DNA from: Inia geoffrensis
Lineage: Eukaryota; Chordata; Mammalia; Artiodactyla; Iniidae
Reading direction: 5' to 3'
DNA length: 64,000 nt
Assembly (NCBI GenBank): GCA_036417435.1
Contig: CM070899.1
Location: 172,885,494 to 172,949,493 of the forward strand
Positions 37,743 through 54,323 of this stretch are shown here, piece by piece; the first letter of the stretch is position 1, and each line of letters starts with the position of its first letter. The notes below the pieces were generated by a model, which was not told the DNA's origin, did no database searches, and worked only from the letters and a program-made list of their open reading frames with translations. A program made the position numbers and the translations under genes.

Positions 37743-38527
37743 GAGTCAGCATATTTTTCAGCAGAAACATCACAGGCCAGAATAGAGTGTTGTGATATAC
37801 TCCAAGTGCTGAAAGAAAAAGATTCCCATCCAATACTCTACCTGGCAACATCTTTGTTCAAAATTGAAATAGAGAGTTTTCCAGACAAGCAAAAGCCAAA
37901 GGAGCTCATCACCACTAAACAAGGCTAACAAGAAATGTTTAGTGACTTCTTTAAGCTAAAAAGAAAGGGTGCTAATTAGTAACAAGAAAACATGCGAAAG
38001 TGTGAATCTCACTGGCAAAGATAAATATATAGTAAACGTAGTGAATGAATCATTTATAAAGTTAGTGTGAAAGTCAGAAGTCAAAAGCAGTAAAAAGAAC
38101 TGCAACCACAATAATTAGTTAAGAAATACACAAGACAAAAAGATGTAAAATGTGACATCCAAAACATGAAACATGGCAGCGGGAGAGTAAAAATGTGGAG
38201 CTATAGAATGTATTTAAACTGAAGTTGTTATCAACTTAAAAATAGACTGTTATAAATATAACTTGTTACATGAAAGCCTCAAGGTAACCTCCATGCAAAA
38301 ACCTATGGTAGGTATACAAAAGATGATAAGACATGAATCTAAGCATACCACTAAAGAAAGCAAACCACAAGGGAAGAGAGAAAGAGAAATAAGGCACAGA
38401 CGGTGAAGGGATGGGAAAAGGATATTCCATGCAAGTGGAAACCAAAAGAAAGCTAGAGTAGCTATACTTCTATCAGACAACATTTGAAACAGAAACCATA
38501 ACAAGAGACAAAGAAGGGTATTACATA

Positions 38528-38896
38528 ATGATAAAGGGGTCAGCCCAACAAGAGGATGTAATATTATGCATGCAATATAGGAGCAACAAATATATAAACC
38601 AACTATTAATTGACCTAAAGGGAGAAATATATAGCAATACAATAATAGTAGGGGACTTTAATACCCCACTTACATCAACGAATAGATCATTCAAACTGAA
38701 AATCAAAAAGAAAGCATTGTCTTTAAATGACGTATTAGATCAGATTAACTTAACAGATATATATAGAACATTCCATTCAAAAGAAACAGGATACAGATTC
38801 TCCTCAAGTGCACACAGAACATTCTCCAGGATAGATTACATGTTAGGCCACAAAATAAGTTTTAACAAATTTAGGATTAGAGTAAAATCATATTAA
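38528..38896 (+). pseudogene. L1 ORF2 endonuclease-domain fragment
   Basis: 122 open codons. They contain VGDFNTPLT, DIYRTFH and SSSAHRTFSRIDYMLGHK, the conserved motifs of the L1 apurinic-type endonuclease (the D-x-N and S-x-x-H-x-x-x-S-R-I-D-Y blocks). The frame closes soon after; no active element. Confidence 0.88.
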
Positions 38897-39589
38897 GTAT
38901 CTTTTCCAACCACAATATTATGAAAATAGAAATAAATTACAAGAAGAAAACTGGAAAATTTACAAATATGTCAAGATTAAACAACATGCTACTGAACAAC
39001 CAATGGGTCAAGAAGGAAATCAAAACCAAAATTAAAACAGTACCTTGAGACAAAAGAAAATGGATATACAACATACTGAAATATAGGGGATGCAATGAAA
39101 GCAGTTTTAAGAGAAAAGTTCATAGTAATAAATGCTTAACTCACGAATAAGAAACATTTCAAATAAATAACATAAATTTACACTCTGAGGAAAAGAAGAA
39201 CAAAGCCCAACTTTCGTAGAAGAAAGGAAATAACAAAGATCACATCGGAAATAATGAAATGGAATCTAAAGGAATGACCAAAAAATAATCAATAAAACCA
39301 AGAGCTGGTTCTTTGAAAAGACAAACAAAAATGACAATTAGCTAGACTCACAAAGAAAAAAAGATAAAAGGCTAAATAAATAAAATCAGAAATAAAAGAG
39401 GAAACATGACAACTGATATCACAGAGATACAAAGGATCCAAAGGGACTACTATGACAATTATACACCAATAGTATGGACAATCAAGAATAAATTCATAAA
39501 TTCCTACAATATACAACCTTCTAAGGCTAAATCATGAAGAAAGAAAAATTGAACAGACTGATTACTACTATTAAGGATAATGAATCCAT

Positions 39590-40235
39590 AATTTTATTTA
39601 TTATCTCTGGAAATTGGCATTGTTAGGGATATTTATTCTTTCCTTGTTATTTTCTGAATATTTTAAATGTTCTACAGAGCGTACATGCTGTTACAATAAA
39701 TACGTACAAGTAACAGTATAAAAAAGAAAATAGCCTTGTGGGTTCTTGCTACTAAGTTTAACCTCATATTCAGTGCATTTATAAAGCTAATGATCATTTT
39801 CCCTGGAACCTATCAGATTTTCCAGTGTTTGTTCACAGTGATTTCTTCAAATCCAGATACTTTTACTGAGAGCAGAGAATTTGTCTACAGTAAAGATGCA
39901 GGAATAAAGATGCAGGCATAGAGGATGGACTTGAGGACACAGGGAGGGGGAAAGGTAAGCTGAGACGAAGTGAGAGAGTGGCATGGACATATATACACTA
40001 CCAAATGTAAAACAGATAGCTAGTGGTAAGCAGCCGCATAGCATAGGGAGATCAGCTCAGTGCTTTGTGTCCACCTAGAGGGGTGGGATAGGGAGGGTGG
40101 GAGGGAGACGCAAGAGGGAGGAGATATTGGGATATATGTACGCATATAGTTGATTCACTTTGTTATACAGCAGAAACTAACACACCACTGTAAAGCATTA
40201 TACCTCAATAAAGATGTTTAAGAAAATAAATAAAT
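39590..40235 (+). mobile_element. Insertion in old L1: 330 bp of unknown origin plus an L1 3' end
   Basis: Positions 39940-40225 match the L1 3' UTR at 9326-9580. Positions 39595-39930 do not look like L1. The host L1 resumes at about 40240. The 330-bp part may be transduced flank, retained intron or a different repeat. Confidence 0.6.
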
Positions 40236-42517
40236 AAAACTCCTTACAAACAAAAAGTCCAGGGCCAGGACACTTCCCTGGTGAATTCCATCAAATATCC
40301 ACAGAAGAATAAACACCAACCTTTCTCAAACTCGTTCAAACAACAGAAGAGGAGGAAATGTTTCCAAACTCATTTTACAAGACCAGCATTACTCTGATAC
40401 CAAAACCAGACAAGGTCACCACAAGAGAAAATTACAGACAAACATCCCTTAATAACATAGATGCAAAAATCCTCAACAAAATGTTAGCAAACTGATACAA
40501 CAATCTATTAAAAGGATCATACATCACGAGCAAGAGGGATTTCTACCAGGGCTGCAGAAATGGTTCAATATCTACAAATCAACCAATGTGATATACCACA
40601 TTAACGAAATGAAGAATAAATGTTGTATGATCATCTCAATAGCTGTAAAAGAAAAAAACATTTCACAAAATTCAACATTTATTTATGACAAAAACTCTCA
40701 ACAAAGTGGGTATAGAGGAAACATACTCAACAAAAAATAGGCCATGTATAACAAACTCACAGATAATGTAATACTCAAAGATGAAAAGCTGAAAGCAATT
40801 CCTCTAAGATCAGGAAGAAGAAAAGGATGCCCACTCCTGCCACTTTTATCAAACATATTATTGGAAGTCCTAGCCACAGCAATTTGGCAAAATAATAATA
40901 ATAATAATAATAACAGGCATCTACATTGGAAAGGAGAAAATAAATCTGTCACTATTTGCAGATGACATGGTAGAGAAAACCCTAAAGACTACCAAAAAAC
41001 TGTTAGAAATATAAATAAAGTTGCAGGATACAAAACTGAGTAACAAAAATCTATCGCATTCCTATACAATAAAAATGAACTATCCAAAAGAGAACTTAAG
41101 AAAACAATGCCACTTAAAATTGCATCAAAAAGAATAAAATAGCTAGGAATAAATTTAACAAAGGAGGTGAAAGACCTGTACACTGAAAACTATATGTCCT
41201 TGATGGCACAAAACACAAGTGGAAAGATATTCCATGCTCATGGATTGGAAGAATTAATATTGTTAAAATGTCCATAATACTGAAAACAATCATCAGGTTT
41301 GAGGCATTCTTTATCAAATTTCGAATGGCATATTCACAGAAATAGAACAAACAATCCTAAAATTTGTATGGAACCACAAAAGACCCTGAATAGTCAAAGC
41401 AATCTTGAGAAAGAAGAACAAAGCTGGAGGCATCATGTGCCCTGGCTTCAAATGATATTACAAAGCTATGGAAATCAAAGCAGTATGATATGAGGGGGAA
41501 AAACAGACATCGATCAATGGAACAGAGTAGAGAGCCCAAAAATAAACCCATGCATATATGGTCAATCAATTTATGATGAAGGAGCCAAGAATATACAATG
41601 GAGAAAGGACAGTCTCTTTGATAAATGGTGTTGGGAAACTGGAAAACCACATGCAAAGAATGATACTGGACCATTTTCTTACACCATACAAAAAAATTAA
41701 CTCCAAACGAATTAAAGACTTGAATGTAAGGCATGAAATTATTAAACTTCTAAAAGAGACATAGACGATAAGTTCCTTGACATAGGTCTTATTGAATTTG
41801 GGGGGTTTGACACCAAAAGCAAGGCATCAAAAGCAAAAATAAACAAGTGGAACTACATCAAACTAAACAGCTTCTGCAGAGCAAAGGAAACTGTCAACAT
41901 AATGAAATGGCAACCTACTAAATGGGAGAAAATATTTGAAAATCATTTATCTAATAAAGGGTTAATATCCAAAATACATAAAGAACTCATAAAACTCAAC
42001 TGCAAAAAAAAAATAGTATCAATCTGAGTAAAAAATGAGCAGACGATCTGAATAGACATTTTTCCAAAGAAGACATACATATGGCCAATAGGTACATGAA
42101 AAAATGCTCAAAATCACTAATCAACAGGGAAATGCAAATCCAAACCACAATGAGACATCACCTCACACCTGTCAGAATTGCTATTGGCATAAAGACAAGA
42201 AATAACAAAGTGTTGGTGAGAATAGGTAAAAGGAAACCCTTGTGCACTGTTGGTGGGAATGTAAATTGGTGCAGCCACTATGGAAAAAGAGTATGAAGAT
42301 TCCTCAGAAAAACTAAAAATACAACTACCAGATGATCCAGGAAATATCCACTTCTGGATATTTTTCCAAAGTAAATGACAACACTAACTGGAGAAGATAT
42401 ATGCAGTACCATGTTTACTGCAGCATTATTTACTTAAGCCAAGGTAGGTATGGGAACAGCCTATGTGTCCACTGTTGGGTGAACGGATAAAGAAAATACT
42501 ATATATATACATGTGTA

Positions 42518-42573
<56 letters not shown>

Positions 42574-43150
42574 TAAGTGCATGCACGCACACACACGTGC
42601 ACACACACACAGTAAAATATTATTCAGCCATGAAAAACAATGAAACCTTGCCATTTGTGACAACATGGATGGACCCTGAGAGGATTATGCTAAGTCAAAT
42701 AAGTCAGACAGGGAAAGACAAATACCATATGATCTCACTTACATATGGAATCTAACACAAAATAAAACAAAAACTAAGCACATAGATACAGAGAACAGAT
42801 TGGTAGTTGCCAGAGGCAGGAACTGGGGGTGGGGTGGGGGGGTGGCTGGGCAAAATGGGTGAAGGGAGTCAAAAGGTACAAACTTCCACTTATAAAACAA
42901 GTCTAGGGGATGTAATGTACAGCATAACGACGACAGTTAATAATACTACACTGCATATTTGAAAGTTGCTAACGGAGTAAATGTTAAAAGTTCTCATTAC
43001 AAGAAAAAATGTTCTGTAATATGTATAGTGATAGATGTTACCTAGACTTGTGATGATCGAATTACAATATATGTAAATACTGAATCATCATATTGTGTAC
43101 CTGAAAATAATATAATGTATGTCTATACCTCAATAAAAAATTTTTAAGGA

Positions 43151-43363
43151 TAAAACATTATTTTATATCTGACAAGTCTGTATTGGACCAACTGTCCTGA
43201 ACAAAAAAGGAAATATCTGGATTACCAAAAACCCACAAAAATCAATACACAGTTAATTTATAGACTCAAATTCCAGATAATAATGAACTGATATAACCAA
43301 AAAGCAAAAGGCAAAATTCCAAGCAAAAGATAGTGCATATAAAAATTTTTTAAATAATATACA
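43151..43363. other. Short unclassified intron segment
   Basis: AT-rich. No splice sites or repeat head recognised. Confidence 0.4.
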
Positions 43364-43567
43364 GGGCTTTCCTGGTGGCACAGTGGCTGAGAGTCCACCT
43401 GCCGATGCAGGGGACACGGGTTCGTGCCCTGGTCCGGGAAGATCCCACATGCTGCGGAGTGGCTAGGCCCGTGAGCCATGGCCGCTGGGCCTGCGCATCC
43501 GGAGCCTGTTGCTCTGCAATGGGAGAGGCTACAACAGTGACAGGCCCGCATACCACACACACAAAAA
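43364..43567 (+). mobile_element. CHR-type SINE
   Basis: Full-length with a (CA)n-A tail. Short duplicated target 'aatataca' on both sides. About 80 bp from exon 43646-43867. Confidence 0.9.
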
Positions 43568-43636
43568 AATATACAAATGAAGTAAATAATAATATAAAAG
43601 GTTAAACTCTTATAACACTTATTACTGTTTTGGTTA

Positions 43637-45836
<2,200 letters not shown>

Positions 45837-45902
45837 CTGTAAAGCTTGTTTCAGTTGTTCCCGAAGAACTCTGTTCTCAATTTTCAGAGCATGTGCTACT
45901 TC
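45837..45902 (-). CDS. CCDC7: CCDC7 internal exon (66 bp, phase 0-0), coiled-coil segment
   Basis: The acceptor is 'catcctag' and the donor 'CAG|GTAAAA', both on the minus strand. The 22 codons include ENRVLREQLKQALQ, a heptad-like run with Leu, Val and Ile at regular spacing, typical of a parallel coiled coil. Entry and exit are both phase 0, so skipping this exon would keep the frame. It reads directly into the EAERAKEQL of the exon at 43646-43867, continuing the same helix. This stretch was the strongest cue for naming the gene, since I recall a nearly identical ENKVLQEQLKQALQ in human CCDC7. The surrounding intron (43.9-46.3 kb) is relatively repeat-poor, unlike most of the window. Confidence 0.88.
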
Positions 45903-46336
45903 CTAGGATGTAATATGGGGGAAAAGTATTCATTGGTATTTTTGTTTTTATTAATTTATTGTCATAATCATTACCTTTCTAAAGTGCATAGATAGCCAAG
46001 ATGATGATTTGAGCATAAACATTTACTGCACACTTCTCAGGCAGAATGGTGGATAACTTCTGTAGCTATAGCTTCCTATTGATTTTCCACAGGAAAAGTG
46101 ACCTTGAATCTATGAAATTATAACTACAGTAAACATTTCATTACTCCTTTTCTCAAGGCCTGAAATATTTAAATACAAATATTTCTAATTTTAAGAAAGA
46201 AGCAACTCCACTCTTAACACAAAAGAAATATAGTTCTGATTTTGTGAGAATGAGTAGATTCTACTATGCATGGAAAGTCTCAAGAATTCTCCATCAGATG
46301 GAAGGCAGTTTGAGGAACCATATCTAAAGTCCCCAG

Positions 46337-46931
46337 TTTCTTTCTTTCCTTTTTTTTTTGATGATAGCCATTCAGACTGGTGTGAGATGATATCTCATTG
46401 TAGTTTTGATGCATTTCTCTAATAATTAGCAATACTGAACATCTTTTCATGTGTCTCTTGGCCATCTGTATGTCTTCTTTGGAGAAATGTCTATTTAGGT
46501 TTTCTGCGCGTTTTTTGATTGGGTTGTTTGTTTTGATGATATTAAGCCACATGAGCTGTTTGTAAATTATGGAGATCACTTGTCACATCATTTGCAAAAA
46601 AAAAATAGTGATACAAATGAACTTATTTACAAAACAGAAACAGGCTCACAGACTTAAAGAACAAACTTATGGTTAATACGAGGGAAGGGTGGGTGGAAGG
46701 GGTAGTTAGGGAGTTTGGGATTGACATGTACACACTGCTATATTTAAATGGATAACCAATAAGGAACTAGCACAGGGAACTCTGCTCAATATTCTGTAAC
46801 AACCTAATTGGGAAAAGAATTTGAATAATAGATACATGTATATGTAGCTGAATCACTTTGTTGTACACCTGAAATTAACACAACATTGTTAATCAACTAT
46901 ACTCCAATATAAAATAAAAAGTTAAAAAAAA
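46337..46931. mobile_element. Twin-primed (5'-inverted) L1 insertion
   Basis: Positions 46337-46600 are L1 ORF2 in reverse orientation; positions 46606-46931 are L1 3' UTR in forward orientation, ending in an A-run. About 14 bp around 'aaagtcccc(a/g)gttt' is duplicated at 46326-46339 and about 46931-46945. This is the hallmark of twin priming. Confidence 0.88.
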
Positions 46932-49900
46932 AAGTCCCCGGTTTTGATTCTGGTATAGCAGAGCAAGTTCCTACTGGACAAACCCTGCCACACATAACAA
47001 CCACAAACTCTAAACAAAATACAAATATCAACACTAGAGAGCAAACAAGAGTAGGTAGATTATTGAGAGAAGCTGACAGTTGGAAGAAGGGAAGAGTCCT
47101 ACATAAGATCCTTGTTTCCCAGCTTCTAATCTGAGGGCAAACCCACTGAGCCAGGCAGAACCCTAATAGCTAATTAAAACAAACAAACAAACAAACCTGA
47201 ATTTTTAGACCTTACAAACCAGGGTACAGAGTTCAGGGCAACCACAGCCACTGGAAAGGTTAGGGGAAATCACACAAAGAAGGGAGCCAGAGAGAGGGCG
47301 CCCCAAACCATTTGTACAAACTACACAAATCTACCCCGACCCCTTAAGCATATATGCATAAGGAAGATTCTAAACAGCCTAGCAAAAGCTATAAGAAATT
47401 AAATGTGATTTAAGCTGCTGCCTAAATACAGAATTTTCATTTTGCACCCAATCATGTTAATAATAAATTAAAGCAAAATAAATAAAAATAGTACCAATCA
47501 TAAGAAGAATATAGCAGAATCCAGAGCTTCAACAACATGACATTCACAATATCCAAGATACAATTAAGAATTATTTGAATCTGAAGAAACAGGAAAATGA
47601 GACTTACTCTTAAAAGAAAATTTACAGGGAAGGTAGTTAAAGATGAGGCACAGAAAGAGACTGGACTTACCTCCTACCATGGAATCAGCAAATGTATACC
47701 TACATACAGATCAGTTCCCTCTGAAAAGAACTTTAGAGCTAGCCAAACAAGTGCTCCACAACAAAGAATAAAAAGGGACTATATCAAGACAGGTAGGAGA
47801 GGCAAAGAAACAATCTCACCAGAAACCCTACCCCCAGCATGACAGCACACTTTAGAGAGGGATCTCACCAGACAGGCACTTTTCCCAGAGGAGCAAGGGA
47901 TGCTTCCCATATCAAGCACCCTGGCTCCTGGGATCTACACCAGAGAGAGGAACCCCTGAAATGCCTTGCTTTGAAAACCAATGGGGCTGACATCCAATGG
48001 TCCCAAAGTGCTATAGAAAACTGAGAACCCCCTCCCCACAAAGGGCTGACATGTGGTCTCACTCACCTGGAGACCCAGGGAAATAACAGCGGTCTGAAAA
48101 GTGCCATGATTATATGTGAAGGGGAGTCATTTGCAAATCTAAAAGCATCAGCTAGAGGGGTGGTGGACAGCAGAAACACTCCCCAGAAACAGAAGCACTG
48201 CCAGACACCATTATTGCACTCCCCACCTAACCTGCTAGCACAGGCTTACAGCTTGGATGCAGGGGTGAGCCAACCATGGCAATACCCCACTGCACTACTG
48301 AAGCCAGAGAGCTCCAGAGGCTGCAATGTTCCCCCACTCCCTGGCTAGGATGGACAGGAACAAATGGTCACAGCATTTTCCTGCAACCTAGCTAAAGTCT
48401 GCAAGTGCAGGCAACTACTATACTCCCCCTCCCCCAGGCTGGGGCTGGTGAGTGCAAGCAGTCATGGTATTATCTCTCTCCCAGCCTAAAGCTGAGTCAA
48501 CACTCCCCTGCCCCCTAAGCTGAGGGTGGCAAGACTGAGAAGTCAGGGTCTAAACCCAATGCATGCACACAGACAAGGCACTCTCAATGCTGCATTGCTA
48601 AAGCCTGTGGGCAGGCAGTCAGGTCATTTTCCCATTGCCTTCCTGAAGCAAGAGAGCAAGACCCACCCCCTACACTCTCCAGCTACCCAGCTAAAGCCAG
48701 TGGGAGTACACAATCCACGCAAGGGAAACCCCCTTAGCCCCATTGGCCCATGGGGCTGGTGTTCCTGAGTTCCATGGGACTGTAACATGGAGACAGTTAT
48801 TGGCAGGCCACCACCCTCAGCCTGGAGCTTCACCCTGAGGGACAGGCTTCAGGTTTATCACACATTTGGAGGCTAAGGACACACTCCCAGGAAACGTAAC
48901 TGGGGAGACATCATGTTTGTGTACCCCCTTGGCCTCACCACAGCTTGACAAGACTCCCAAGAAAGGAGCTTATATACTCATCAGGAGCTTTGCTTTTTGC
49001 AAATGTTGCCCAGGGGACACCTCCAGATCTGGTCTGGAGACCAGCAGGGATTACAATTGTGGTCCCACAGCATAGTATATATCTGCACACTTTAAAAGCT
49101 ACTACCTGAGGGCCTGGCATCCAATCAACCTGAAACTAGGTGTTAAATCAGACTCCTCCCCTTGGAACACTGACAGGGCATGGCACACCATAGATAACAG
49201 AAACACTTCAAGAATTCATCAAGCAGCACCCCCACAAAACCAGGATGGGTAAATGTGCTGAGCCCTCCTCTGCCCATGCAGTAAACAGGCCACAACTTGG
49301 CCAGGCAAGGGCCTCAAGCTCTACCTAGTCCACACAGAGACCTAGCTACAACCAGGACAGGCAAGTGACTCAAACCTGTGCACCAGCCTTGGTTGCATCA
49401 CAGCTGGTGAATGCAGCCCACCGTGAGGGATGCCCATGAAGTGCCTGACTCTTGTGGTCAGGGAAGATTGCACTTTTAGGCCACACAGAACAGCTCCTAC
49501 ACAAGACGACTCCTTCAGGACTGCAGGAGGTAGTTACTTCCCCTAATACCTATAGACAAACACAGAGAGACAGGCAAAATGAAGAGACAGAGGAATATAT
49601 GTTCAGCACTATAGACCAAGGCGAATCCCCAGAAAAAGGCCTTAATAAAACAGAGATGACCAACCTAAAAGAGTTTCAACCTAAAAGATTTTAAAGTAAT
49701 GATCATAAAAAAGCTCACCAATTTCAGGAAAGGAATAAATAAGCATAGTGAGACCTTCAACAAAGAGACAAAAGATATAAGAAAATACCAAACAGGAAGT
49801 TATAATGAACTGAAAAACAAGCCAGATGGGTTCAACATCAGAATGGATGAAAAAGAAGCACAAATAAGCAAGTAGGAAGACAAAGCAATGGAAAACGCCC

Positions 49901-49993
49901 AGAAAGAGCAGCAAAATGAAAAACGAATTTTAAAAAGTGAGGATACTTTAAGGAACCTCTAGGACAACATTAAACAAAATAACATTTGCATTT

Positions 49994-50260
49994 ATGGGGG
50001 TCCCCAAAGGAGAAAAGAGAGAGAAAAGGCCAGAAAAATTACTTGAAGAAATAATGGCTGAAAAATTCTCTAATCTGGGGAAGAAAACAGACATCCAGGT
50101 CCAGAAAACAAAGAGAATTCCAAATAACATGAACCCAAAGAGAAACACACCACTATACTTCGTAATTAAAATGGTACAAGTTAAAGATAAAGAGGAAATC
50201 TTAAAAGCAGCAAGAGAAAAGCAACTTATTAGGTACAAGGAAAACCCCATAAGGCTATGA
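49994..50260 (+). pseudogene. L1 ORF1 C-terminal fragment
   Basis: 88 codons with EIMAEKFSNLGKKTDIQVQK, NPKRNTP and KAAREKQLIRYKENPIRL, which match the RNA-binding half of L1 ORF1p. The N-terminal half is in another frame. Confidence 0.85.
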
Positions 50261-53200
50261 AAAGATATTTCAGCAGAGACTTTGTAGGCCAAAAGAGAGT
50301 GGAATGACATATTCAAAGTACTGAAAGAAAAAAAGAAACCAACCAAGAATTCTCTACCTGGCTAGGTTATCATTAAGAAATGAAGGAGAGATTAAGAGTT
50401 TTACACAATCAAAAGCTAAAGAAGTTTATCACCATTAAACCACCCTTAGAAGAAATGTTAAAGGAACTTCTCTGAACTAAAAAGAAAAGGAACTAATTAA
50501 TAGTAAAAAAAAATATGAAAGTAAAAATCTCACCAGAAAAGGTAAATAAATAATAAAGGTAGTGGATGGTTGGTTCACTTATAAAGCAAGTACAAAGGAT
50601 AAAAGACAAAAGTAGTAAAAGTAATTAAAATACAATAGTCAAGGGATACATAGAATTAAAATATGTAAAATGTGTCATCAAAAATATAAAAACCTTGGGG
50701 GGTAGTAAAAAATATAAAGCTTTGGAATGTAACTCATAATTTACTATCAGCTTACAAGAGACTGTTATATACATAGGATGTTATATGAAAACCTCACAGT
50801 AACCTCAAAGAAAAAACTTACAGTGGATAAAAAAAAGAAAATGAGAAAAGAATCTAAAACTAAAACTAAAGAAAACAATCAAATCACATGAGAACAGAGA
50901 AAGAGAGGAAGAAAAGAACAGAGAACTACAAAAACAGCCAGAAAACAATTAACGAAATGGCAATAAGTACATACATGTCAAAATTACTTTAAATGTAAAA
51001 GGACTAAACTCTCCATTCAAAAGATATAAGGTGGCTGAATGGATTAAAAAAAAACATTATATATGTGTCTATAGGAGACTCACTCAAACCTATCAAATGG
51101 AAGTTAAAGAATGGAAAAAGATACATGATGCAAATGGAAACAAAGAGATAGCTGGGTAGCAATACTTATATCAGACAAAGTAGACTTTTAAAAAGACTGT
51201 AACAAAAGAGATCAATCCAACAAGAGAATACAACACTTGTCAACGTTATGCATGGAACACAGGAGCACCTACATATATAAAGCAAATATTAACAGAAATA
51301 AAGAGAGATATAAACAGCAATACAATAATAGTAGGGGACTTTAATACTCCCACTTACATCAATGGATAGAAAATTCAGACAAAAATCAATAAGGAAACAC
51401 AGGCCTTAAATGACACATTCAATCAGATGAACTTACTAGATATATACAGAACATTCCATTCAAAAGAAACAATATACATTCTTTCCAAGTGCACATGGAA
51501 CATTCTCCAGGATAGATCACATATTAGGCCACAAAACAAGTCTGGATAAAAGTAAGCAGACTGAAAGCATACCAAGCATTTTTTCTGACCACAGTGGTAT
51601 GTAACCAGAAGTTAGTTACAAGAAGAAAACTGGATAACAACACAAACACATAGAGACTAAACAACATGCTACTTCAACAACCAATGCGGCAATGGAGAAA
51701 TCAAAGGGGAAATAAAAATGAAAAACAACTTTCCAAAATCTATGGGACACAGCAGCAGTTCTAAAAGGGAAATTCACAGCAATACAGGCCTACTTTAAGA
51801 AACAAGAAAAATCACAAATAAACAATATAACTTTATATTTAAAGGAACTAGGAAAAGAACAAAGCAAAAGTTAGCAGAAGGAAGGAAATAATAATTATCA
51901 GTGCAGAAATAAATGAAATAGAAGCTAAAAAAACCCATGAAAGACCAATGAAACTCAGAGGTGGTTCTTTGTAAAGAAAACAAAATAGACAAACCTTTTG
52001 TCAGAATCATCAAGAAAAAAAAGAGTGTGTAAATAAATAAAATCAGAAATTAAAGAGGAGAAATTATAATTGACACCACAGAAATACAAATAACCATAAG
52101 AGAACAGTATGAACAATTATATGCCAACAAATTAGACAACCTAGAAAAAATTCCTAGAAACATACAATCTTCCAAGACTGAATTAGAAAAAAATAGAAAA
52201 TATGAATAAACCAATTTATAATAATGAGATAAAACTTCTAAAACTCCCAACAAAATTCCAAATGTGACAGCTTCACAGGTGAATTCTACCAAATGTTTTA
52301 AGAGTTAATACATATCCTTCTCAAATTACTCCAACAAATTGAGAAGGAGGGAACAATTCCAAATGCACTTTACAAAGCCATCATTACCCCAATACCAAAA
52401 CCAGGCAAAAGCACTCCAAAAAAGAAAATTATAGGTCAGTATCACTGATGAACATAGATGCAAAATTTCTCTACAAAATATTAGCAAATGAAATTCAACA
52501 ATACATTAAAAGGATCATACATCATGATTCAGTGGGATTCCAAACAGAGATGCTAGGATGGTTTAACATCCAAAAATCAATCAATGTTATATACCACATT
52601 AAAAAAAAAAAGGAATAAATATTACATAATCATCTAAATAGATGCAGAAAAGCACTTGACAAAATTCAACATTTATTTTTTATAAAAAATTTCAACAAAA
52701 TGGGTATAGAGAGAATGTACCTCAATGTAATAAAGGCTATATATGACAAACATATAGATAACATCATACTCAATGGTGAAAAGCTGAAAGCCTTTTCTCT
52801 AAGATCAGGAACAAGGCAAGGATGTCCATACTCACCACATTATCCAACATAGTGTTGGAAGTCCTAGCTAGAGCAATTATGCAAGAAAAATAAAGTAATC
52901 CAAATTGTAAAGAAAGAAATAAAATTGTCATTATTTGCAAATAATGTAATATTATTATAAAAACTCCCAAAGACTTCACCAAAAAAACTATTAAGGTTTC
53001 AGGATACAAAATCAGTATACAGAATAACAAGCTATCAGAAAGAGAACTTAAGAAAACAATGTTAATTACAATTGCTTCAAAAAGAATATAATACCTAGGA
53101 ATAAATCTAACCAAAAATATAAAAGACTCATACCCTGAAATTTATAAGAATGATGAAAGAATTTCCACAAATGGAAAAATATTCCGTGTTCATGGATTGG

Positions 53201-54156
53201 AAGAATTAATATTGCTAAAATGACCATACCACCCCAGGAATTCAATGGATTCAATGTAATCTCTATCAAAATATCAATGGCATTTTTCACAAATAAGAAC
53301 AAATAATTCTAAGATTTCTATGGTAACATAAAAGATCCTGAATAGCCAAAACAATCTTGAGAAAAGAAGACTAAGCTGGAGGTATCACATCCCCTGATTT
53401 CAAACTGTACTACAAAGCTATACTAATTAAAACAGGATGGTACTGGAGCAAAACAGACACACAGATCAATGGAACCAAACAGAGAGCCCCAAAGTAAACC
53501 CACACGTATATGGGCAATTAATCTATGACAAAGGAAGCAAGAATATACAATGAGGAAAAGACTGCCTCTTCAATAACTGGTGTTTGGAATCCTGGACAGC
53601 TGCATGGAATAGAGTCAAACTGGACTATTTTTCACACCATATACAAAAAAATCCACCTGAAATGGATTAAAGGCATAAATGTAAGATCTGAAACCATAAA
53701 ACTTCTAGAAGAAAACATAGACAGTAACCTCTTTGAAACTGCTCTTAGTCATATTTTTTGTATATGTCTCCTCGGGGAAGGGAAACAAAAGCAAAAATAA
53801 ACAAACGGAATTACATCAAACTAAAAAGTTTTTGCGCAGTGAAAGTACCAACAAAACAATAAGGCTACTTACTGAATGGGAGAAGATTGCAAATGATATA
53901 TCGGATAAGGGATAAATATCCCAAATACACAAAGAACTCATACAAGTCAATATCAAAAAGACAAACAACCTATTAAAAAAATGGGCAGAGTACCTAAAAA
54001 GACATTCTTCCAAAGAAGACATACAGATAGCCAATCAGTTCATGAAAAGATGCTCAACATCACTAATCATCTGGAAAATACACACAAAAACCTCAGTGAG
54101 ATACTCCCTTATACCTGTCAGAATGATCATCAAAAAGACAAGAAATAACAAGGGTT

Positions 54157-54277
54157 GGGGACATCCCTGGCAATGCAGTGGTTAAGACTCCACACTTCCA
54201 CTGCAAGGGGCACAGGTTCAATGCCTGGTTGGGGAACTAAGATCCCACATGCCGCACAGTGCAGCCAAAATAAATTA

Positions 54278-54290
<13 letters not shown>
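54157..54290 (+). mobile_element. CHR-1-like SINE with (TA)n tail
   Basis: Head 'acatccctggcaatgcagtgg'. The A tail has grown into (TA)n at 54286-54322. The TSD 'aacaaggg' is on both sides. Confidence 0.85.

Positions 54291-54323
<33 letters not shown>

Larger units (their letters stand above)
37137..43150 (+). mobile_element. Long old L1, part of ORF1 to 3' end
   Basis: Starts within ORF1 (37.14-37.95 kb). The ORF2 endonuclease region is at 38.4-38.9 kb. ORF2 continues through 40.24-42.4 kb with many frame breaks. The 3' UTR ends near 43145 with 'cctcaataaaaaatttttaa'. It carries a SINE at 37601-37742 and an insertion at about 39590-40235. A (TA)n/(CA)n tract is at 42499-42612 and (AAT)n at 40891-40914. 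Confidence 0.78.
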
